Source: Alphaproteobacteria bacterium
GTDB taxonomy: Bacteria; Pseudomonadota; Alphaproteobacteria; Rhodospirillales; WMHbin7
Assembly (NCBI GenBank): GCA_015231795.1
Contig: JADGAX010000001.1
Span: forward strand, 1-64,000
DNA length: 64,000 nucleotides
Direction of reading: 5' to 3'
Position numbers and translations under genes: made by a program
In this document: positions 18,864 through 29,131 of the stretch, in pieces
Numbering within the stretch: the stretch's first letter is position 1
How the letters are laid out: each line of letters opens with the position of its first letter
Notes under the pieces: model-generated
Database searches by the model: none
What the model was told of the DNA's origin: nothing
What the model saw: only the letters and a program-made list of their open reading frames with translations

Positions 18864-19352
18864 ATGGCCAAATCCAGCTTTGGGGTTTTGTTCGTTTGCA
18901 CGGGAAACATCTGCCGCTCGCCGACCGCCGACGGCGTTTTCAGGCGTCTGGTGGCGAAGGCGGGCTTGGCCGACCGGGTACGGGTTGATTCTGCTGGCAT
19001 ATCGGGCTTTCACGCGGGCGAGGCGCCTGACCGGCGCAGCCAGGAAACGGCCAAAAAGCGAGGCTACGACCTGGCCAATTTGCGGGCCAGGGCGGTTAGC
19101 GCCTCTGATTTCGCTGATTTTGACCTGTTGCTGGCCATGGACCGCGAGCATGAAAGGTCGCTGCTGCAAGCCGCCCCCGATTCCACGAAAAATCGTATCC
19201 GCATGTTCATGAGCTTCGCCCCTCAGATGGACGTCATCGACGTGCCCGATCCCTATTACGGCGGCGCTGGCGGTTTCGATCATGTGCTCGATCTGATCGA
19301 GGCGGCCTGCCATGGCTTGTTGGCGCATGTCCAATCCGAACTTGCGGATTGA
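18864..19352 (+). CDS. Low-molecular-weight protein-tyrosine phosphatase
   Basis: 162 residues. The P-loop C-x5-R ([10 protein letters not shown]12 to R18) opens the protein, and the general-acid DPYY motif lies near its C terminus. It dephosphorylates phosphotyrosine or related substrates through a cysteinyl-phosphate. GGAAAG precedes the ATG. The 3' end overlaps the following kinase-like gene by 26 nt in another frame. It is divergent from cobB. Confidence 0.92.
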   Translation: MAKSSFGVLFVCTGNICRSPTADGVFRRLVAKAGLADRVRVDSAGISGFHAGEAPDRRSQETAKKRGYDLANLRARAVSASDFADFDLLLAMDREHERSLLQAAPDSTKNRIRMFMSFAPQMDVIDVPDPYYGGAGGFDHVLDLIEAACHGLLAHVQSELAD

Positions 19353-20169
19353 AAGCGCGCTGGGCGCGCGCGTTGTTTCCACGCGGCCGCTTGCGGGCGG
19401 TTGCGTCGCCAAGGTCGCGCGCTTTGAGCTGTCCGATGGGCGAAGCGTGGTGGTCAAGCAAGGTGGAGATGGCTTGGCTGCCGAAGGTTGGATGCTTTCC
19501 TTCCTGAAGGGAAAACTGCCGGTGCCCGACGTTCTGCTGGCGGAACCGGATTTGCTGGTCATGACATGCCTTGAGGCTGAATCCAACGGCATGGACGAAA
19601 GCGCCGAGACGCATTGCGCCGAACTGGTGGCGACGCTGCATGATTTTACGGCACCGGAATTCGGTCTGGAGCGCGATACGCCGATTGGCGGGCTTGCCCA
19701 GCCCAATCAACCTTGCGAGCGCTGGCTTGATTTCTTCCGCGACCAGCGATTGCTGCATATGGCGCGTCTGGCGCACCAAGAAGGCGCTTTGCCGGGGGCG
19801 ATGTTGGGCCGTCTTGAAAGACTGGCGGCTAATCTCGATCATTGGATCGAAGAACCCAGGCGGCCTTCGCTGATCCATGGCGATTTGTGGGGCGGCAATA
19901 TTTTGGCGGCGTCAGGCCGGGTATGCGGCTTTGTCGATCCGGCCATCTATTTTGCCCATCCCGAAATCGAACTGGCCTTCGGCACATTGTTCGGCACCTT
20001 TGGCCCTACTTTTTTTAGGAGATACGGCGAAATCCGTTCCATCTCCCCCGACTTCTTTGAAATCAGGCGTGATCTATACAATCTGTATCCGCTATTGGTG
20101 CATGTGCGCTTGTTTGGAGCGGGCTATCTGGGACAGGTCGAGAGGAATCTGGATCGTTTCGACGTATAA
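19327..20169 (+). CDS. Fructosamine kinase family protein
   Basis: 280 residues with the aminoglycoside-phosphotransferase-like fold. An ATP-binding lysine lies in VVVKQGG, the Brenner motif is HGDLWGGNIL and the metal-binding FVDPAIYF lies downstream; all are diagnostic of fructosamine/ketosamine kinases. Such enzymes phosphorylate glycated amines so the adduct breaks down, a protein-repair role. A low-molecular-weight phosphatase next door is a known neighbour for this family. The ATG at 19327 is chosen over 19312 because the family begins a few residues before the first strand. Confidence 0.88.
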   Translation: MSNPNLRIESALGARVVSTRPLAGGCVAKVARFELSDGRSVVVKQGGDGLAAEGWMLSFLKGKLPVPDVLLAEPDLLVMTCLEAESNGMDESAETHCAELVATLHDFTAPEFGLERDTPIGGLAQPNQPCERWLDFFRDQRLLHMARLAHQEGALPGAMLGRLERLAANLDHWIEEPRRPSLIHGDLWGGNILAASGRVCGFVDPAIYFAHPEIELAFGTLFGTFGPTFFRRYGEIRSISPDFFEIRRDLYNLYPLLVHVRLFGAGYLGQVERNLDRFDV

Positions 20170-20234
20170 CTTTTGGCCGGTTGCTCCTTTTGTCTCAATG
20201 CCTTACTCTGGCACGGCTGTCGAGCGAAGGGGTC

Positions 20235-23200
20235 ATGACAGAAGCACGAACCGGCATGGCGCCGGAAAGCCTGTCCAGACACGGCAAATTGTGGCTGTTC
20301 GCGATCGGCTTTCTGGCATTGGGAATGACGGCGCTCCTGTGGGTTCACGAACTCCACGAGGAGGAGCGGCGCGCCAAGTCTTTGTTTCGCATGCAGTCGG
20401 AAATCGTCGCGGGCGAGATCGAAGCGCAATTCAATCTGTATGCGCAACTGCTGCGCTCGGCGGCGGGCATTCACAGACATTCCAATCAATTGTTGCGTGA
20501 CGAATGGCGGCGCTATGTCGAGGCGCTGGACCTTGACAACAACTTCCCCGGCGTTTCCGGCATTGCCCTGGTCAAGCGCGTCTCCCTTTCAGAAAAGGCC
20601 GATTTTTTGGCCATGGCGCGGCGCGAATGGCCCGAGTTCAAGATTTATCCCGAACGCGAGAAAGAGGAATATTACGTCAATTACATGGTCGAACCCGAGC
20701 GTGTTTACCGGGCCGTCGGCTTTGACGTTTCTTCCCGCGAAGACCGCAAGACGGCAGCCGACATAGCGCGCGACAGCGGCGAAATCGCCGTCACGGCAAA
20801 GACGACATTGATCACGCCTGGGGCCAGCGGTTCCGACTTGCTGATGTACCTGCCGCTTTACCGGTCGGCGGAATTGCCCAAAACGGTCGATCTGCGGCGC
20901 AGCCAGTTGTGGGGATGGGTGGCGGCGGGCATTTCAATTCCGCAACTGATGTGGTCGGTTCACGTCAGGGTCAAGGGCATGGCTGACATCGCCATCTATG
21001 ACGGCTTGGAGAAAGCTCCGGAAACGCTGTTGTTCAAGGCGGCTACGCAACATCATCTTCAGAAGTCGGAACATTACCAGCATGATGTTTTGCGGACCAT
21101 CGGCGGCAGGACTTGGCTGTTCTCCTTTACCTCGCATCCGGAATTTGAAGACACCATCCGCACGGGCCGCGCCGTCGTCATTCTGGCGGCGGGCGTCGCT
21201 GCAACCTTTCTGATGGCCCTGACGGCCTGGTTCTTGCTGGCGTCCAGGGCCAGGGCGGCTGAAGAAGCCAAGTTGCGCAGTGAGGAGCTTGAGCGCGAGC
21301 GCGATTACGCAACCGCCCTGCTGACCGCCAGCCCCGCCGCCATTCTGACTCTGGATTGCGACGGGGTGGTCGTGCGTTCGAATCCGGCAGCCGGTTTTCT
21401 TGCCGGGTTGAATCCAGACGATCTGGTGAACAGAACCTTCGCCGGGCTGTTCCTGCCCCCGCTTGAACGCTCGGCCTTCGCCTGGAGCCTGTCCTCCTTA
21501 AAAACGGGCGGCGGACCGCTGGTTCTGGAAGCTGAACATGTCAGAGGCGACGAGCGGCGCATCATCAACTGGACCCTTTCCGCCGTGCGGGAAACCAACA
21601 AGCCCTTGCGCTATCTGGTGGCGGTCGGCATTGACGTTACCCCCCACCGTCAAGCCGAGGATACGTTGAAGGCCGAGCGCGCCCTGTTCGTGGCCGGACC
21701 CGTCGTGGTGTTTCGCTGGCGGGCCGAAATGGGATGGCCGGTCGAATATGTCTCGCCCAACGTGTCACAATTCGGTTGCCAGCCCGGCGCCTTGCTTTCC
21801 GGTGATCTGCCCTTCATGAATCTGATTCATCCCGATGATTTGGGTCGTGTGGCTTCGGAAGTCTCGCGCTTCGCGGCCCAGGGCCAGGATATGTTCGAAC
21901 AGCGCTATCGTTTGGTCAGGCCCAGCGACGGCGAGGAACGCTGGGTCGACGACCGCACGCTGGTCGAGCGCGACGCCCAGGGCAGGGTGGTTTCCTATCT
22001 GGGCTATCTGATCGACGTGACGGAACGCGAACGCGCCGAGGAAGCCAGACGCAACACTGAAGCGCGCATCGCGCGCGTTTTGTCCATGTCGTCCGAAGGC
22101 TATTGGGAACTTGACGCCAGCGAACGCACGATCGCCGTCAATCCCGCCTTGCTGTCCATGCTTGACGTGGACGAAGCGTCGATCATGGGGCGAACGCCGC
22201 GCGACTTCATGGCGCCCGGTTGGGAAGGCCGCATGTTGAACGTCATGGTCGAGCGTCGTTCGGTGGCAGATCGTCGTTTTGAAATGGCCTATCTTTCCGC
22301 CGCGGGGCGCGTTGTCCACACCCGCGTCAATGCAACTTCCATCTTCGACCAAAAGGGCCATTTCATCGGCTCATACGGCTTGCTGACCGACATCACGGCG
22401 GAAAAAATGGCCGAAGACGCGATGCGCAACGAACAGGGGCGCTTGCGCCTGATCGTCGATTCCGTTCCTCTGGCCCTGGTGATCAGCCGTTTGGACGAAG
22501 CCGTGGTGGTGAACGCCAATCTAACGGCGCATCTGCTGTTTGGCCTGGGCGGCAGGGACATGACCGGCCAGTCGTCTTACGATTTTTACGCCGATCCGCA
22601 AGACCGCAGGGCGTTCATCGAGCAGTTGCGCCGCGATGGCATGGCGACGGGGATCGAGGCTAGAATGCGGCGTGGCGACGGCAGCGTCTTCTGGGGGTTG
22701 TTGTCGGGTCGGCTGATTCAATTCGATGGCGCCGAATGCGCCTTGATCAGCACACAAGACATTTCAAGCCGCAAACAGGCAGAGACGCGCCTGAACGACA
22801 TGGCGCATGAATTGGCGCGCTCGAACGCCGAGTTGGAGCAATTCGCCTATGTCGCCTCGCACGATCTGCAAGAACCTTTGCGCATGATCGCCAGCTACGT
22901 TCAGCTTCTTGATCGGCGTTATGGCGAAAAGTTGGATCAGGACGCCAAGGAATACATCGCCTACGCCGTCGAGGGCGCCAAACGCATGCAGGCGCTGATC
23001 ACGGATCTGCTGGAATTCTCCAGGGTCAATCAGAAGAACGATCCCTTCATCGCTGTCGATTTGAATCGCGTCGTCGAGGACGCCTTGAAGAATCTGTCCG
23101 TGATCAAGCGCGAAAGCGGTGCGACGATCACCGTCGAACCTTTGCCGGAAGTGGTTGGCGACCCCGCTCAATTGGTCCGCTTGTTTCAGAATCTGATCGG

Positions 23201-23507
23201 CAACGCCGTCAAATATCGTCATCCCGACCGCAAGCCCGAAGTCAGCGTCACGGTCAAGGAAACGGGCGAGGGATGGGAGATTCGCATCGCGGACAACGGC
23301 ATCGGCATTGCCGAGGCCTATTACGAGCGCATCTTCATCATCTTTCAGCGGTTGCATACCAGAGGCGATTATCCCGGCACCGGGATCGGCTTGGCCTTGT
23401 GCAAGAAAATCGTCGAGCGACATGGCGGACATATCCGCGTTGAGTCCATAGAAGGTCAGGGGGCATCGTTCATATTCAACTTGCCGTTGGGTTTGGCGAA
23501 CGCATGA
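20235..23507 (+). CDS. CHASE-domain multi-PAS sensor histidine kinase
   Basis: 1090 residues. TM1 is at about 18-38, a periplasmic CHASE domain at about 60-270 and TM2 at about 308-332. Four PAS-type domains follow (about 355-480, 485-600, 610-725, 732-848), then a HisKA domain with the phospho-acceptor in YVASHDLQEPL (about residue 876) and a HATPase_c with N, G1 (ADNGIGI) and G2 (GTGIGLAL) boxes. CHASE domains bind small extracellular ligands. No cognate regulator is adjacent, so it is an orphan kinase here. The start is an ATG with AAGGGG 5 nt upstream; further upstream in-frame codons have no ribosome site. Confidence 0.9.
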   Translation: MTEARTGMAPESLSRHGKLWLFAIGFLALGMTALLWVHELHEEERRAKSLFRMQSEIVAGEIEAQFNLYAQLLRSAAGIHRHSNQLLRDEWRRYVEALDLDNNFPGVSGIALVKRVSLSEKADFLAMARREWPEFKIYPEREKEEYYVNYMVEPERVYRAVGFDVSSREDRKTAADIARDSGEIAVTAKTTLITPGASGSDLLMYLPLYRSAELPKTVDLRRSQLWGWVAAGISIPQLMWSVHVRVKGMADIAIYDGLEKAPETLLFKAATQHHLQKSEHYQHDVLRTIGGRTWLFSFTSHPEFEDTIRTGRAVVILAAGVAATFLMALTAWFLLASRARAAEEAKLRSEELERERDYATALLTASPAAILTLDCDGVVVRSNPAAGFLAGLNPDDLVNRTFAGLFLPPLERSAFAWSLSSLKTGGGPLVLEAEHVRGDERRIINWTLSAVRETNKPLRYLVAVGIDVTPHRQAEDTLKAERALFVAGPVVVFRWRAEMGWPVEYVSPNVSQFGCQPGALLSGDLPFMNLIHPDDLGRVASEVSRFAAQGQDMFEQRYRLVRPSDGEERWVDDRTLVERDAQGRVVSYLGYLIDVTERERAEEARRNTEARIARVLSMSSEGYWELDASERTIAVNPALLSMLDVDEASIMGRTPRDFMAPGWEGRMLNVMVERRSVADRRFEMAYLSAAGRVVHTRVNATSIFDQKGHFIGSYGLLTDITAEKMAEDAMRNEQGRLRLIVDSVPLALVISRLDEAVVVNANLTAHLLFGLGGRDMTGQSSYDFYADPQDRRAFIEQLRRDGMATGIEARMRRGDGSVFWGLLSGRLIQFDGAECALISTQDISSRKQAETRLNDMAHELARSNAELEQFAYVASHDLQEPLRMIASYVQLLDRRYGEKLDQDAKEYIAYAVEGAKRMQALITDLLEFSRVNQKNDPFIAVDLNRVVEDALKNLSVIKRESGATITVEPLPEVVGDPAQLVRLFQNLIGNAVKYRHPDRKPEVSVTVKETGEGWEIRIADNGIGIAEAYYERIFIIFQRLHTRGDYPGTGIGLALCKKIVERHGGHIRVESIEGQGASFIFNLPLGLANA

Positions 23508-23562
23508 CTGTCATGTGAGATTCGCAAAATACGCCTTGGTTATGTATTTCCGCAGTTGATCC

Positions 23563-23571
23563 TGCTATAAT
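23563..23571 (+). promoter_or_regulatory. Probable extended -10 promoter element
   Basis: The sequence TGCTATAAT is a perfect TG-N extended -10 hexamer, placed 45 nt before the chemoreceptor ATG. No good -35 hexamer is spaced correctly, as expected for an extended -10 promoter. Confidence 0.5.
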
Positions 23572-23615
23572 CCTTCCATGCCTGATAACAAAAATCCTAG
23601 AGAGAGGAGGAGGTC

Positions 23616-25715
23616 ATGAACCTTCGTCTGAAGCCGAAACTGATCGCCGCGTTCCTTCTGGTCGGCCTTCTTCCTTTCGCAATCGTGGGCGGTCTGGCGC
23701 TGAACAGCAGCAGCACCGCGCTTGAGGGACAAGCCTATTCCAGCCTGGACGCCATCAATCAATTCAAGAAGGGTCAGGCCGAGCGCATTTTGGCCCGGAC
23801 GCGCAAGGATGCCGAGAATCTGGCGGATGCCGAATTCGTCTACACCGCCTACGAGGCCTTCCGTCAATATCATGTGAAGATCGAAACGCCGCCCGACGGC
23901 CCCTATGACGTCGCCAAGGACGAATATAAACAGATATGGGACAAGTTCGGCGCCCCGTTGGCGAAATACGCCAAGGCCAACGGCTATGACGAACTGTACA
24001 TGATCTGTTTGGCGCACGGCCATGTCATGTATACGTCGCAGAAGGGGGCTGATCTTGGTCAGAATATCGGCCTTGACGCCAGCAATCCGCTGCGCGAATC
24101 GCCTTTGGCATCGCTTTGGAAGAAGGTGCGGGAGTCAAAGAAATTCGAGGTCGTCGATTTCCAGCCCTACGCCCCCAACGACAACAAGTACACCGGCTTC
24201 ATGGGCGCTCCGATTCACGATCCGTCCGGCCAAGCGATCGGCATGGTCGCCTTTCGCATCCCCGTGGTTCAACTGGAAGCCATGGCCAATGAGCGAACCG
24301 GCATGGGCGAGACGGGAAGTTCCTACCTGATCGGCAAGTCAGCGGGCAAGACGACCTTACGCTCGACGATAGCGGGCCTGCTGAAGGAAGACCCGACGTT
24401 GGTCTTGGGGCATGAAATTTCCCTTCCCTATACAGACAAGGCACTGGCCGGCGAGCAGGGCAAAGGCGTGCATCTTGACATCACCGGCGACCATGCCCTG
24501 GTCAGCTACGCCCCTGTGAAGTTCGATGGTCTGACTTGGGGCGTCGTGTCGCAGATCGACGAGGACGAGGCTTTTGCTGCAATCATCCACCTTCAATGGG
24601 TGATCATGATCGTCGCTCTGGTGGGCATTCCCCTGATCGCTGGGGGTGGTTTCATGATCGCGCGCGGCATATCGAATCCCATCGGGGCGATTACCGGCGT
24701 CATGACCCTATTGAAGGATGGGCAGCGTACCGTCGATGTCCCCTATACCGCCAATCATGACGAAGTGGGCGAAATGGCCCGCGCCGTCGAAGTGTTCAAA
24801 CAGAACCTGATCAAGGTCGAGCAGATGCAGGCCGAGCAGGAGCGGCTGAAACATCAAGCCGAAGAGGACCATCGCAAGACCCTGATCGACATGGCCAACA
24901 ATTTCGAAGAAAGCGTCATGGGCATCGTCAACGCGGTTTCAAGCTCGGCGACCGAGTTGCATTCTTCGGCCCAGTCCCTGGCAGCCATGTCCGAGCAGAC
25001 GCAGCGCCAAGCCACCGCCGTGGCGGCGGCTTCCGACGAAGCCTCGACCAATGTGCAAACCGTGGCGGCGGCGGCCGAGGAACTGTCCAGTTCGATCAGC
25101 GAGATCGGCCGTCAGGTCGAGGAATCGGCCAAGGTCACGGCAAACGCGGTGGATGAAGCCAACCGCGTCAATGGCATGGTGCAGGGTTTGGCCCTCGCCG
25201 CCAGCAAGATCGGCGAAGTGGTGAACCTGATCACCGACATCGCCAGCCAGACCAATTTGCTCGCCTTGAACGCGACGATTGAGGCGGCCAGGGCGGGCGA
25301 CGCGGGCAAGGGATTCGCCGTGGTCGCCAACGAGGTCAAAAGCCTCGCCAACCAAACTGCCAAGGCGACCGATGAAATCGCCGCCCAGATCACGTCGGTT
25401 CAGTCCGCGACCCAGACGGCGGTTCAGGGCATCGAGGGAATCACCACCACCATTGGGCGGATCAGTGAAATCTCGTCGGCGATCGCTTCGGCAGTGGAAG
25501 AGCAAGGCGCTGCGACCGGCGAGATCAGCCGCAACGTGCAGCAGGCGGCGGCGGGCACCAACGAAGTGTCGTCGAACATTTCCGGCGTCACCCAGGCATC
25601 GACCGAAACCGGCCATGCCGCTTCGCAGGTGCTGGAGGCGGCTGGCGGATTGTCCGAACAGTCTGAGCATCTGCGCGCCGACGTTGGCCGCTTCATCGCC
25701 CATTTGAAAGAATGA
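23616..25715 (+). CDS. Methyl-accepting chemotaxis protein with Cache sensor
   Basis: 699 residues. TM1 is at about 9-28, a periplasmic double-Cache-type domain at about 35-325, TM2 at about 330-352, HAMP at about 353-405 and a C-terminal signalling domain with the conserved hairpin tip ([18 protein letters not shown]). Cache receptors usually sense small organic acids or amino acids. A strong ribosome site (GAGAGGAGGAGG) sits 3-4 nt before the ATG. A terminator follows, so it is a single-gene unit. Part of the signalling region is nearly identical in DNA to the two other receptors in the window. Confidence 0.93.
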   Translation: MNLRLKPKLIAAFLLVGLLPFAIVGGLALNSSSTALEGQAYSSLDAINQFKKGQAERILARTRKDAENLADAEFVYTAYEAFRQYHVKIETPPDGPYDVAKDEYKQIWDKFGAPLAKYAKANGYDELYMICLAHGHVMYTSQKGADLGQNIGLDASNPLRESPLASLWKKVRESKKFEVVDFQPYAPNDNKYTGFMGAPIHDPSGQAIGMVAFRIPVVQLEAMANERTGMGETGSSYLIGKSAGKTTLRSTIAGLLKEDPTLVLGHEISLPYTDKALAGEQGKGVHLDITGDHALVSYAPVKFDGLTWGVVSQIDEDEAFAAIIHLQWVIMIVALVGIPLIAGGGFMIARGISNPIGAITGVMTLLKDGQRTVDVPYTANHDEVGEMARAVEVFKQNLIKVEQMQAEQERLKHQAEEDHRKTLIDMANNFEESVMGIVNAVSSSATELHSSAQSLAAMSEQTQRQATAVAAASDEASTNVQTVAAAAEELSSSISEIGRQVEESAKVTANAVDEANRVNGMVQGLALAASKIGEVVNLITDIASQTNLLALNATIEAARAGDAGKGFAVVANEVKSLANQTAKATDEIAAQITSVQSATQTAVQGIEGITTTIGRISEISSAIASAVEEQGAATGEISRNVQQAAAGTNEVSSNISGVTQASTETGHAASQVLEAAGGLSEQSEHLRADVGRFIAHLKE

Positions 25716-25735
25716 GGACAACTGCTAAGAATGAT

Positions 25736-25778
25736 CACGGCTGAAGGCGACCTTTAAGGTTCCTTCAGCCGTTTTTTT
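25736..25778 (+). terminator. Intrinsic terminator
   Basis: An 11-bp stem ACGGCTGAAGG/CCTTCAGCCGT with an inner AACCTTAAAGGT-like small stem is followed by seven T residues, just after the chemoreceptor stop. Confidence 0.9.
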
Positions 25779-26065
25779 GCGTCCCGCGCCAAGTCGAGTC
25801 GCTTCACATTAGCTCCCGCCCGCCACATGCAGTTGCGCTAATAAACAACCTAACGGTTTATTTTACATGATGTTTCCGCCTTCAAGGCGGTTGTCGTTGG
25901 TCGCATCATGTCGCAATTAAAGACATCTTTAACCAATCCCCCTTAGCCTCGACAAAGTTGCTCGAATATTCTCGTCTTCTTGATTAGGTCGATTGCGTTG
26001 CGCTGCAAAATGACCCATCATCTTGTGGGTTCAGTCCGGCCGGTCCGGAGTGATGGAGGGAAGTT
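25779..26065. other. Intergenic region with nested inverted repeats, upstream of the Aer-like PAS gene
   Basis: No open reading frame is convincing here. A composite inverted repeat lies at 25866-25910: outer arms CATGATG (25866-25872) and CATCATG (25904-25910), and an inner near-perfect hairpin CCGCCTT-C-AAGGCGG (25876-25890). The segment is locally A+T-rich around 25835-25870 and presumably holds the promoter of the PAS/receptor pair, but no clear sigma-70 or FNR box is seen. Confidence 0.5.
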
Positions 26066-26590
26066 ATGGCGAGTTTGAAAATTCCGCCTTCAGGGATCGA
26101 ACGCACATTCCCTGAAGATGAATTCATTGTGAGCAAGACGGACCTGAAGGGCCGCATCACCTACGTCAACGAGGTGTTTTGCAAGGTTGCCCGTTACACT
26201 GAGCAAGAGGCGCTTGGAAAGCCACACTCTCTGGTCAGGCATCCCGACATGCCGCGCTGCGTCTTCAAGCTCCTGTGGGATACGGTGGAGAGCGGCAACG
26301 AGATTTTCGCCTATGTGGTCAATCTGGCCAAGGACGGGGCGCATTATTGGGTGTTTGCCCATGTCACCCCGACCTTCGACAATAACGGCGCCATCATCGG
26401 CTATCATTCGAACCGCCGCAAAGCGCGTCAGGAAGCGGTCAATGCCGTTTCCGGCCTGTACCGGACGCTGATCGAGATCGAGAACAAGCATTCCGATCGC
26501 AAGGAAGGCATGAACGCGGCCTTGAATACGGTGGTAAATCTTCTGAAAGACAAGGGGACGACCTATGAAGAATTTGTCCTCACTCTCTAA
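26066..26590 (+). CDS. Aer-type PAS domain protein (sensor half of a split aerotaxis receptor)
   Basis: 174 residues, soluble, with no membrane segment. Residues about 10-125 form a PAS domain closely resembling the FAD-binding PAS of E. coli Aer, including the RHPDMP segment and the HYWV strand. Residues 125-174 are a short helical tail. Aer senses cellular redox and O2 through PAS-bound FAD and signals to a HAMP and chemotaxis signalling domain in the same chain; here those parts are encoded by the next gene, which overlaps by 26 nt in another frame. GGAGGGAAGTT precedes the ATG. Interaction in trans with the downstream receptor is inference from overlap and domain complementarity. Confidence 0.88.
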   Translation: MASLKIPPSGIERTFPEDEFIVSKTDLKGRITYVNEVFCKVARYTEQEALGKPHSLVRHPDMPRCVFKLLWDTVESGNEIFAYVVNLAKDGAHYWVFAHVTPTFDNNGAIIGYHSNRRKARQEAVNAVSGLYRTLIEIENKHSDRKEGMNAALNTVVNLLKDKGTTYEEFVLTL

Positions 26591-27872
26591 ATCGCTGTTC
26601 GCGGGCGCGGCGGCGGTTGTCTTGATCGCGCTGGACGCGCTTTACAGTCTGGCGATCAAGCAGGAGATCGAGTTCAGCCTGCTTCTCGAGCTGGGCGCGA
26701 TTGCGCTTGGCATTCCGGCCATGATTTGGCTGCGTCGCGCCGACAAGATGGTGCGCTGGACGGCCAAGGTCTGCGACGAGGCCGCGAAGGGCAATATGGA
26801 ATCGCGCATCATCGACATTCGCGAGGCGGGCGAGTTCGGCCACATGCTGCACAGCATCAACAATGTCTTGGACATCGTTGACGCCTATTTGCGCGAGGCG
26901 GCGGCCTCGATGATGTATGTCAGCCAAGACAAGCTGTTCCGCAAGATCATCCCCACCGGCTTGCGCGGCGCTTATCTTCATGCCGCCAATCTGATCAATT
27001 CGGCCATTGATCACATGCACGGCAAGCTGGAAGCCTCGCAGAAACTGGCTGACAGTTTCGAGGGCAGCGTTCGCACCGTGGTGCAGGGCGTCGGCGTCGA
27101 TGTGCAGGGCATGCTGGAACAGGCAAGTTCCATGAGCCGCAATCTTGAAGACACCAGCCGCAGTTCGTCGGTGGTTGCCCAGGCCGCCGATTCCGCCGCT
27201 GGCAATGTGCAAACCGTGGCGGCGGCCGCCGAAGAATTGGCGGCTTCGATTTCCGAAGTGCGCCGCCAGGTGGCGCAATCGACGGCGATCGCCCAGGCCG
27301 CCGTGGCCGAGGCCAGCAAGGCCAACGACATGATCGGCGGCCTTTCCAGCGCAGCGGGGCGCATCGGCGAAGTGGTGCAATTGATCAACGACATCGCCAG
27401 CCAGACCAATCTTCTTGCCTTGAACGCGACGATTGAGGCGGCCAGGGCGGGCGAGGCGGGCAAGGGATTCGCCGTGGTCGCCAACGAGGTCAAGCATCTG
27501 GCCAACCAGACTGCCAAGGCGGCCGAGGAAATCGTGCAACTGATCGGCAGCGTGCAGGGCGCTACGACCGACGCCGTGACTGGCATTCAGCGCATCGGCT
27601 CGACCATCGGCGAGATTCACGATTTGTCGAACGGCATCGAGGAAGCGGTCGAACAGCAGTCGCTGGCGACCGGCGAAATCGCGCGCAGCGTCGAACAGGC
27701 GGCGGCGGGAACCCGCGATGTGTCCAGCCATATCGCCGACATTACGCGGGCGACGTCGGACAACCAGATGGCGGCCAACGACCTGTTCGTCGCCGCCAAG
27801 AACCTGCATGGCAAAACCGACGATCTGGCGGGCAGCGTCGATCAGTTCATGGAAAGAATGCACAAGTTGTAA
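26565..27872 (+). CDS. Methyl-accepting chemotaxis protein without periplasmic domain (signalling half of split Aer)
   Basis: 435 residues. Two close membrane helices (about 8-30 and 36-54) have almost no periplasmic loop, as in Aer. A HAMP-like/linker region (about 55-150) and a full chemoreceptor signalling domain (about 170-430) with the [17 protein letters not shown] tip follow. Without its own sensor it probably receives input from the PAS protein encoded just upstream, together rebuilding an Aer-like energy-taxis receptor. The ATG lies inside the PAS gene's 3' end, implying translational coupling. A terminator follows. Confidence 0.9.
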   Translation: MKNLSSLSKSLFAGAAAVVLIALDALYSLAIKQEIEFSLLLELGAIALGIPAMIWLRRADKMVRWTAKVCDEAAKGNMESRIIDIREAGEFGHMLHSINNVLDIVDAYLREAAASMMYVSQDKLFRKIIPTGLRGAYLHAANLINSAIDHMHGKLEASQKLADSFEGSVRTVVQGVGVDVQGMLEQASSMSRNLEDTSRSSSVVAQAADSAAGNVQTVAAAAEELAASISEVRRQVAQSTAIAQAAVAEASKANDMIGGLSSAAGRIGEVVQLINDIASQTNLLALNATIEAARAGEAGKGFAVVANEVKHLANQTAKAAEEIVQLIGSVQGATTDAVTGIQRIGSTIGEIHDLSNGIEEAVEQQSLATGEIARSVEQAAAGTRDVSSHIADITRATSDNQMAANDLFVAAKNLHGKTDDLAGSVDQFMERMHKL

Positions 27873-27898
27873 CCTGCGTTCGTATCCCGACGGCAAGA

Positions 27899-27932
27899 CA
27901 AAAGGCGGAGCAATCAACTGCTCCGCCTTTTC
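27899..27932. terminator. Bidirectional intrinsic terminator
   Basis: A 12-bp stem AAAGGCGGAGCA/TGCTCCGCCTTT with loop ATCAAC sits between the plus-strand receptor and the minus-strand response-regulator phosphatase. T-rich tracts follow it in both directions. Confidence 0.85.
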
Positions 27933-27943
27933 GTTTTCTAAAA

Positions 27944-29131
27944 TCAAGCGTTCTTGCGACCGGAATGGCGAATCCAGATGGCGGTCAGATCATCGGTCCA
28001 AGGCGGCGGGAAGCGGCTCTCGAAGCGGCTCATCAGATACTCTAGCGGCATGGCTTCGCCCTGGCTTGCCTTGGCCAGTTCCATCAAACCGCTTTCCTCC
28101 AGCATCAACTCGTCCTTGTCCAGGTCTTCCGTCAGGGCGTCGCTGTAAAGAAGGATCTGCGCGCCTTCTGGGAAATCAATGGACATGTTCTCATAATCGG
28201 CATCCAGCATGGCGCCCAGGAAAATGCCGCTGGCATCCATCAAGACAGGTTCTTGCCCGGGCATCATCAGAATGGGCGAGGGCGCTCCGCCAGCCGCGTA
28301 ATCGATGCGATTGTTCTTCATATCGAAAATGGCGTAAAGAACGGTGGCGAACTGGCCAACGGGAAGCAGAGGCTTCAAGGCGTTGTTCAATTCGGCCATC
28401 CATTTCGCGGGATCAAGTCCCGGCGGATGCTGGTCGAACAGGGTGTGCAGACGAAAGGCGTTCAAGGCGGCCGAGATTCCGTGGCCCGAGAAATCGGCCA
28501 GCACAAGACCAAGACGACCGTCTTCCAGCGAACGCAGATGCCAGAAATCGCCGCCCAGCTCGCTCGACGTTTCAAAGCGCGATTCGACGGTTAGCCCCAG
28601 CGTGGCGGGCAGGGTGGCAAGCCATGTCGGGTCGGGCAGCAACGAGCGCTGCATCTGGCTGGCCATCGCCAATTCCTGGGCGACCCGTTCGTGATACTGG
28701 CGAAGCGTGCCCACCAACAGGCGGTTTTCAAGGTGAATGCGCACGCGGGCCAGGACTTCCGGCGCATTGATGGGCTTGACCACCATGTCGGTGGCCCCGG
28801 CTTCGAAACATTCCACCCGTTCCCTGGGTTCGGAAAGCGCCGTATTGACCAGAACCGGCATGTCGCGCCATTCGGGGTTCTTGCGCAACAGGCGGCACAT
28901 TTCGAAACCGTCCATGTTGGGCATCATGATGTCGAGCAAAATAAGGTCGGGCTTGAAACTCTCGACCTTGGCCAGTCCTTCAACGCCGTCCTTGGCGTGT
29001 TCGATGAACCCAACCCCCATCGACGTGACCAGGGCGGCCAGCAATTTGCGGTTCGGCTCCTGGTCGTCGATGATCAGAACACGGGTGTTTTTCAGGTCGG
29101 TCTTGCTGGAAACGGCGTTTAAAGCTGTCAT
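27944..29131 (-). CDS. Response regulator with PP2C/SpoIIE-type serine phosphatase output
   Basis: 395 residues. The receiver domain (about 15-135) has acidic residues in LIIDDQE and the phospho-acceptor in LILLDIMMP. A coiled linker joins it to a SpoIIE/RsbU-type PP2C domain (about 185-390) with GGDFW and ADFSGHGISAAL metal-binding motifs. It should dephosphorylate an anti-anti-sigma protein when its receiver is phosphorylated. The ATG at 29131 overlaps the stop of the HATPase gene (ATGA), completing a three-gene partner-switching module. Confidence 0.92.
   Translation of the reverse strand: MTALNAVSSKTDLKNTRVLIIDDQEPNRKLLAALVTSMGVGFIEHAKDGVEGLAKVESFKPDLILLDIMMPNMDGFEMCRLLRKNPEWRDMPVLVNTALSEPRERVECFEAGATDMVVKPINAPEVLARVRIHLENRLLVGTLRQYHERVAQELAMASQMQRSLLPDPTWLATLPATLGLTVESRFETSSELGGDFWHLRSLEDGRLGLVLADFSGHGISAALNAFRLHTLFDQHPPGLDPAKWMAELNNALKPLLPVGQFATVLYAIFDMKNNRIDYAAGGAPSPILMMPGQEPVLMDASGIFLGAMLDADYENMSIDFPEGAQILLYSDALTEDLDKDELMLEESGLMELAKASQGEAMPLEYLMSRFESRFPPPWTDDLTAIWIRHSGRKNA

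Noticed and set aside
25264-27493. Repeated chemoreceptor DNA considered as a mobile repeat
   Set aside because: The identical blocks are in frame inside the conserved signalling tip of three receptors, so they are gene-family similarity, not an inserted element.
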